Below, piece after piece: positions 23,911 to 27,922 of a stretch of DNA of 27,922 bases. Location of the stretch: positions 1 to 27,922 of the forward strand of contig WBXJ01000005.1 of NCBI GenBank assembly GCA_008933045.1, in the 5' to 3' direction. Under the pieces are notes generated by a model, which made no database searches, was not told the DNA's origin, and saw only the letters and a list, made by a program, of their open reading frames with translations. This DNA is from Verrucomicrobiota bacterium. Lineage in GTDB: Bacteria; Verrucomicrobiota; Verrucomicrobiia; Limisphaerales; SXQI01. The position numbers and the translations under genes were made by a program. How positions within the stretch are numbered: position 1 is the first letter of the stretch; the number at the start of each line of letters is the position of its first letter.

Positions 23911-25341
23911 GTGCGTTTTTGGCCAGATAATTTTTACGAGGAATGGCGTGAACGAGGGGTCGCGACGGAGTTGCTCCACGATGTGGAGCCGATCCCTCCC
24001 GAACGGTTACTACAACAAATTTGGCTCCACCAACGGTTACGGCGTGAGGGGTTAGTAACGACCGACGGCCGACCGGTTCGAATTTTGCATCCGGGTTTCT
24101 GGAATCACGAATCAGGTCCGGATTTTCAAAAAGCGATCATTCAATTCGGAACGGATACCCCTCAAGTCGGTGCGGTTGAGATCGATCTCTCGTCGTCGTT
24201 GTGGAAGGGGCATGGTCACGAGGGAAATCCACGTTATGGCGAGGTTGTGCTCCATGTGATCTGGGAGGGTGCCTCCAAGCCAACCGGGCGACCGACTTTG
24301 ATCATGAAGCCTGCCCTCGACGCACCTCTGGGGGAACTGGCGTTGTGGTTCGCCGCTGAAGGGTTACCGAAACCGCACGCGATCATCGGTCAATGTTCCG
24401 CTCCCTTGCAGAATCTCGGTGTTGCGGCGTTAAACGAACTCCTGCGGCAAGCCGCACAAGTCCGGTTGCATCGTAAAGCAACTCAACTCCAAGCCCGTGC
24501 TCGGGATGCGGGTTGGGAGCAGACGCTTTGGGAGTTCACCCTCGCGGCTCTCGGTTATAAGCATAACCATTGGCCGATGCGCCGTTTAGGCGAGTTGACC
24601 CCGTGGGCGTTGGCTGGATCTGCGGATTCCGTGATTCTTGAGGCACGTCTGCTGGGCCTCGGGAATTTGCTGCCTCGCGAAACTAAGGCTGGGTCGGATT
24701 CCCTCCATTTGCGCCGGCTGTGGGATGCGTGGTGGCGTGAGGCCGATGCGGCGAGCCCGTTGGTGCTGCCTCGAGCGAGTTGGTGCATGGCTGGGATACG
24801 TCCCGCCAATCAGCCTGCTCGACGTCTTGCGCTCGGGGCCGGTTGGTTGGCGGATGGACAGCTCATGGCACGTTTGGAGGATTGGTTACTCCGCTCAGTT
24901 CCGGTCTCGGCATTGGCTGAGAGTCTGGAGGAAGTGCTTGCGATTTCTGCGCATGAATTTTGGGAATTCCACTGGACGTTGCGATCCCCGCGTTTCGCCA
25001 CACCTCAGCCGTTGCTAGGCTCCGCGCGTGCAACGGATCTTGCTGTGAACGTTTTTTTGCCTTGGCTTTGGATGCGTGCGGTTACTGGCCAAAACGCCTC
25101 GATGCGCCGCGTGGCGGAAGAACGTTATTTCGCATGGCCTTCAGGCCAAGACAATTCAACCCTCAAACTTGGCCGCCAACGGTTAATGGGTCACACCAGT
25201 AGTAAAATTTTCCACACTGCCGCTGCGCAACAAGGTCTGCTCCAGATCACCCGAGATTTCTGTGATCATTCGAATGCCCTTTGTCAGAACTGTCACTTTC
25301 CAGAACTGGTGAAGGTGTGGCAGGTTCGGATGTCGCATTGA
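23911..25341 (+). CDS. DUF2851 family protein with nuclease-like core and C-terminal Cys cluster
   Basis: A protein of about 476 residues of unknown function that matches the DUF2851 family by pattern: LLQQIWLHQRLRREGL near residue 30, GFWNHESGPDFQKAII (Asp71), GAVEIDLSSSLWKGHGH (Glu90, Asp92), RYGEVVLHVIWE, and a C-terminal DFCDHSNALCQNC (Cys451, Cys458, Cys461). The Asp ... Glu-x-Asp spacing between strands resembles a PD-(D/E)XK core and the cysteines resemble a metal or Fe-S site; both are inferences. No ATG precedes the domain; GTG at 23911 is chosen, and TTG at 23860 is the alternative. It is divergent from the protease gene and ends 13 nt before the convergent purU stop. Confidence 0.85.
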   Translation: MRFWPDNFYEEWRERGVATELLHDVEPIPPERLLQQIWLHQRLRREGLVTTDGRPVRILHPGFWNHESGPDFQKAIIQFGTDTPQVGAVEIDLSSSLWKGHGHEGNPRYGEVVLHVIWEGASKPTGRPTLIMKPALDAPLGELALWFAAEGLPKPHAIIGQCSAPLQNLGVAALNELLRQAAQVRLHRKATQLQARARDAGWEQTLWEFTLAALGYKHNHWPMRRLGELTPWALAGSADSVILEARLLGLGNLLPRETKAGSDSLHLRRLWDAWWREADAASPLVLPRASWCMAGIRPANQPARRLALGAGWLADGQLMARLEDWLLRSVPVSALAESLEEVLAISAHEFWEFHWTLRSPRFATPQPLLGSARATDLAVNVFLPWLWMRAVTGQNASMRRVAEERYFAWPSGQDNSTLKLGRQRLMGHTSSKIFHTAAAQQGLLQITRDFCDHSNALCQNCHFPELVKVWQVRMSH

Positions 25342-25354
25342 GTGCCGTCGGGAG

Positions 25355-26200
25355 TTAGATCTCCTTCACCACACCCCAATAGACATCGAGTCGTTGGCTG
25401 AGATACAATCGAATAGCTCGAATTAACGTGGGTGTTTCGAGCTTTTGACCGGCAGCTAGGATTTGCTTGAGATCCATCCCCGGGCGGATCGCAAAACTGG
25501 ATTGCGCGATAATCGGACCTTCATCGAGATGCATACTCACAAAATGCGCGGTGACACCGGCGATCTTTACGCCGTGCTCATAAGCTTGGCGGTAAGCTTG
25601 CGCTCCAGGAAAACTAGGTAGCATTGAGGGATGAATGTTGATCATCTTGTTTTTGTAATGCCAAACAAAATGGGCCGAAAGGATCTTCATGAATCGGGCA
25701 AGAATAACAAAATCTACCTCATGATCATCCAGTAATTGCAGAACCAATTCTTCAGCTTTGGTGCGGTCATCCCATGGGACGTAAAAAAATTTCAGACCAG
25801 CCTTGGTTGCCAAGGATTCCAAATCTCGGTGATTTGAGATCACAGCCGCGACATCTGCTTTGATTTGGCGACTCTTGAACGCCTTAATCAGACCTTCAAA
25901 ACAGTGGGATTCCCGCGTCACGAAAATTGCGGTTCGTTGACGTTTTCGAGGCTCCGTAAAACGAGCCTTGATCTGCATCCTGAGTGCCTTTCCTAACTCC
26001 TCCAACCCAGTTTCTACTGCGGCAGAATCCATCTCTCGATGACTCCAGGACGCCTGAATCGTCATGCTGAAATGCCCGCGTGTGACCTGCTCCTCCATCG
26101 CCTCAATGTTCGCCCTTTGCGCGAAAAGAAACCCCGTCACCCGAGCGATCACGCCCGTTTTGTCCCGACCGATTACCGTAATCGTAGCAAAATGCTTCAT
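25355..26200 (-). CDS. purU: Formyltetrahydrofolate deformylase (PurU-like)
   Basis: A 281-residue cytoplasmic enzyme that hydrolyses 10-formyl-THF to formate and THF, balancing one-carbon pools and supplying formate for purine synthesis. An N-terminal ACT domain covers about 1-80 (ITVIGRDKTGVIARVTGFL). The formyltransferase-like catalytic domain covers about 88-281, with the catalytic set in INIHPSMLPSF (Asn, His) and LDEGPIIAQ (Asp). The ACT domain separates it from PurN. The motif reads NIHPS where many PurU proteins have NIHHS. ATG at 26200 has AGG 6 nt upstream; an in-frame start at 26260 would add an unrelated 20 residues. The promoter region is shared with the divergent oxidoreductase gene. 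Confidence 0.9.
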   Translation of the reverse strand: MKHFATITVIGRDKTGVIARVTGFLFAQRANIEAMEEQVTRGHFSMTIQASWSHREMDSAAVETGLEELGKALRMQIKARFTEPRKRQRTAIFVTRESHCFEGLIKAFKSRQIKADVAAVISNHRDLESLATKAGLKFFYVPWDDRTKAEELVLQLLDDHEVDFVILARFMKILSAHFVWHYKNKMINIHPSMLPSFPGAQAYRQAYEHGVKIAGVTAHFVSMHLDEGPIIAQSSFAIRPGMDLKQILAAGQKLETPTLIRAIRLYLSQRLDVYWGVVKEI

Positions 26201-26299
26201 GGATGCCTGAAGTAAACGTGATCTTAGAAAATGCGAAAGGTGAAAATCGCGTCTCCTCATGTGAGGATGGAAATGTTCGATTAGTTGCGTCCTATATTC

Positions 26300-26328
26300 T
26301 TGACGTCATTCACTCGGAAAACTAAGTA
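26300..26328 (+). promoter_or_regulatory. Possible promoter with palindrome upstream of the oxidoreductase gene
   Basis: TTGACG (26300-26305) is a good -35-like box, but the place 17 nt on reads TAAGTA, a poor -10. It overlaps the perfect 8-bp palindrome TGACGTCA (26301-26308). Also in this divergent region, CCTCATGTGAGG at 26255-26266 is a near-palindrome that could be an operator. Weak evidence only. Confidence 0.25.
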
Positions 26329-26357
26329 TGTGAGAAATACCGCTCAGCACATCACTT

Positions 26358-27653
26358 ATGAATAAACCTTTGAACGATAACGACTCCGCTTCGCGCCGAC
26401 AGTTTCTCAAATCCTCTGCCGTCGTGATGGGGGCTGTGGCAGCTCCCTACCTGCTCTCTCAACGAGAGGCATTTGCGGTTAACAGTGACACTTTGAAAGT
26501 CGGATTGATTGGTTGTGGCGGGCGTGGCAGTGGTGCGGCCAGTCAGGCACTCGCTGCGGATAAGAACGTCATCCTTACTGCAATGGGCGACGCGTTTGAG
26601 GATCGTTTGCAGAGCAGTCTTAAGAACTTACAAGAATCGGTTGGGAAGCAAGTTCAGGTGACTCCTGATCATTGTTTTTTGGGTCTCGACGCATTCCATA
26701 AGGTGATCAAAGAAGTGGATGTCGTGATTCTGACGACTCCTCCGGGTTTTCGGCCTGCGCATCTCAAGGCAGCGATCGCAGCGGGTAAACATGTCTTCTG
26801 CGAAAAGCCGATGGCGGTTGATGCGCCCGGTCTGCGTTCTGTGTTGGAGTCTGCGGCCGAAGCCAAAAGGAAGGGACTTGCCCTTGGGTCCGGTTTTTGT
26901 TGGCGGTCCAATCTTGGCGAGCGAGCCATCATGCAGCGCATTCACGACGGTCAGATTGGTGAGGTGCGGGCACTTTACAATACCTATAACACGGGTCCCG
27001 TCGGAGGGGTGCCGGTGCGCAAACCAGAAATGACGGACATGCAATATCAGTTGAGAAACTGGTACCACTTCGCTTGGCTTTCGGGAGATCATATTGTGGA
27101 ACAAGCGGTGCACAGTCTCGACAAGATGGCTTGGGTGATGAAGGACGTGCCTCCTGTCCGTTGTATGGCTCACGGTGGGCGTCAGGCTCGCACCGGTGAC
27201 GGCCATATTTTTGATCACTTTGAAGTGGTCTACGATTATGCAACGGGTGAACGCGGGTTCCATTTCTCGAGGCAGCAGGCCAATACCGCCTCGGAAAACG
27301 CAGACTATTATGTAGGCACGAAAGGTTACGGGAAAATTAAAGCTTTTGGCGCCTTAGAACTCGAGGGCGAGAATCCTTGGAAATTCAAAGGGGATCGCCC
27401 TGATATGTACCAGGTTGAGCATAACGAACTATTCGCCTCCATTCGTAGCGGCAAACCGATCAACCATGGCACTTGGATGGCGTCCAGCACGATGCTCGCG
27501 ATCATGGGTCGTATGGCGGCCTATACGGGACAAATCATTACTTGGGATCAGGCGATGAACTCTCAGGAAGTTCTCGGGCCGACAAATTTGGATTGGAATA
27601 CGCCCCTGAGCACCCCCAAAGTGGCCATCCCGGGTGTGACAAAGTTCGTGTAA
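26358..27653 (+). CDS. Tat-exported Gfo/Idh/MocA family oxidoreductase
   Basis: A 431-residue NAD(P)-dependent oxidoreductase-like protein sent out by the twin-arginine pathway. The Tat signal is SRRQFLKSSAVVMGAVAA (residues 12-29), with a cleavage region near AFA at 38-40. The Rossmann nucleotide motif is GLIGCGGRGSG at 49-59. CEKPMAVD near 148 is the conserved EKP motif with its catalytic Lys, and HIVEQAVHSLDKMAW holds the usual His and Asp of the second domain. PVC bacteria carry many such Tat-dependent members, thought to act on sugars or polysaccharide fragments; the cofactor would have to be bound before export. The next gene begins 37 nt downstream and is also Tat-exported, so the pair probably forms one unit. 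The sugar is unknown. Confidence 0.93.
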   Translation: MNKPLNDNDSASRRQFLKSSAVVMGAVAAPYLLSQREAFAVNSDTLKVGLIGCGGRGSGAASQALAADKNVILTAMGDAFEDRLQSSLKNLQESVGKQVQVTPDHCFLGLDAFHKVIKEVDVVILTTPPGFRPAHLKAAIAAGKHVFCEKPMAVDAPGLRSVLESAAEAKRKGLALGSGFCWRSNLGERAIMQRIHDGQIGEVRALYNTYNTGPVGGVPVRKPEMTDMQYQLRNWYHFAWLSGDHIVEQAVHSLDKMAWVMKDVPPVRCMAHGGRQARTGDGHIFDHFEVVYDYATGERGFHFSRQQANTASENADYYVGTKGYGKIKAFGALELEGENPWKFKGDRPDMYQVEHNELFASIRSGKPINHGTWMASSTMLAIMGRMAAYTGQIITWDQAMNSQEVLGPTNLDWNTPLSTPKVAIPGVTKFV

Positions 27654-27690
27654 AACGCCTCGATCCATTTTTGAAATCAACGAACTCACC

Positions 27691-27922
27691 ATGAACAATC
27701 CGTCGCGTCGAGATTTTCTAAAAACTGCAGCTGTGGTCGCCTCCTCGGTCGCACTGGTGGGGCGGTCAACGGTGGCGGCGGAGGCTGCTCCAAAGCGCAT
27801 TCGCAAAGCGATTATGTTCGCCACGGTGGGAGTGCCGGGCACCACTCTGGAGAAGTTTAAGATTCTCAAGGAAGTGGGGTTTGAGGGTGTGGAACCCATG
27901 AGCCACATGAATCAAGACGAAG
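27691..27922 (+). CDS. Tat-exported sugar phosphate isomerase/epimerase-like protein, 3' end outside window
   Basis: Only the first 77 codons are in the window. The ATG at 27691 opens MNNPSRRDFLKTAAVVAS, a clear Tat signal, followed by a hydrophobic stretch to about residue 30 (VALVGRSTVAAEA). The mature part begins KRIRKAIMFATVGVPGTTLEKF and then ILKEVGFEGVEPMS, which fits the first strand and helix of the AP-endonuclease-2/xylose-isomerase-like TIM barrel. It follows the oxidoreductase gene by 37 nt, a common pairing. The rest of the gene, including the metal ligands, is not visible. Confidence 0.8.
   Translation, partial: MNNPSRRDFLKTAAVVASSVALVGRSTVAAEAAPKRIRKAIMFATVGVPGTTLEKFKILKEVGFEGVEPMSHMNQDE

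Noticed and set aside
1..27922. CRISPR arrays, tRNA/rRNA genes, insertion sequences or phage genes
   Set aside because: No regularly spaced repeats, cloverleaf-like sequences, transposase motifs or terminal inverted repeats were found on reading both strands. Very small or highly divergent RNAs cannot be excluded by eye.

Overview
The window looks like chromosomal DNA of a Verrucomicrobiota bacterium, probably of the Limisphaerales/Pedosphaera group. This is inferred from gene content, not from a marker gene. The clues are a giant PVC-type membrane-bound dehydrogenase/haem protein, paired Tat-exported Gfo/Idh/MocA and TIM-barrel sugar proteins, a DUF2851 protein, a CobW-like GTPase of the GGCF type, and many starts without a clear Shine-Dalgarno site. 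No rRNA, tRNA, CRISPR array, transposase or phage gene was seen.

Layout. 1-1397 (-): start of an Hsp70 chaperone that runs off the left edge. 1522-3147 (+): a divergent THUMP/UPF0020-type RNA methyltransferase with a HEAT-like N-terminus. 3148-3559: the only long stretch without an intact gene; it holds a truncated gene remnant and a ~240 bp block open in two minus-strand frames. 3560-9352 (-): a ~1,930-residue exported protein that joins a neutral-ceramidase-like domain, two LamG-like domains, a PVC dehydrogenase propeller, HEAT repeats and a C-terminal CxxCH haem domain. 9565-10404 (-): a CvfB-like S1 RNA-binding protein, divergent from a membrane-anchored alpha/beta hydrolase (10514-11500, +). 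11665-12834 (+): a CobW/COG0523-like GTPase. 12974-14176 (+): an MFS drug/H+ antiporter.

14173-23778 (-) is a compact six-gene cluster read right to left: HtrA/Deg protease, ABC ATPase, ABC-2 permease, GldG-like auxiliary protein, DUF4340 protein and a 1,060-residue AsmA-like protein. Gaps are 46, 2, 4, 7 and 28 nt, so one transcript is likely. Together the genes describe an envelope machine: an ATP-driven membrane complex with large non-cytoplasmic domains, a periplasmic protease and an AsmA/TAM-like inter-membrane protein. The ATPase-permease-GldG core resembles the GldA/GldF/GldG set of Bacteroidota gliding bacteria, but the substrate cannot be read from the sequence.

23911-25341 (+): a DUF2851 protein, divergent from the protease, carrying a possible PD-(D/E)XK-like core and a C-terminal cysteine cluster. 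25355-26200 (-): PurU-like formyltetrahydrofolate deformylase, convergent with it. 26358-27653 (+) and 27691-window end (+): a Tat-exported Gfo/Idh/MocA oxidoreductase and the start of a Tat-exported sugar isomerase/epimerase-like protein, probably co-transcribed for carbohydrate breakdown outside the cytoplasm.

The most interesting items are the giant fusion protein, the six-gene envelope cluster, the nuclease-like signature in the DUF2851 protein, and the odd block between 3319 and 3558.
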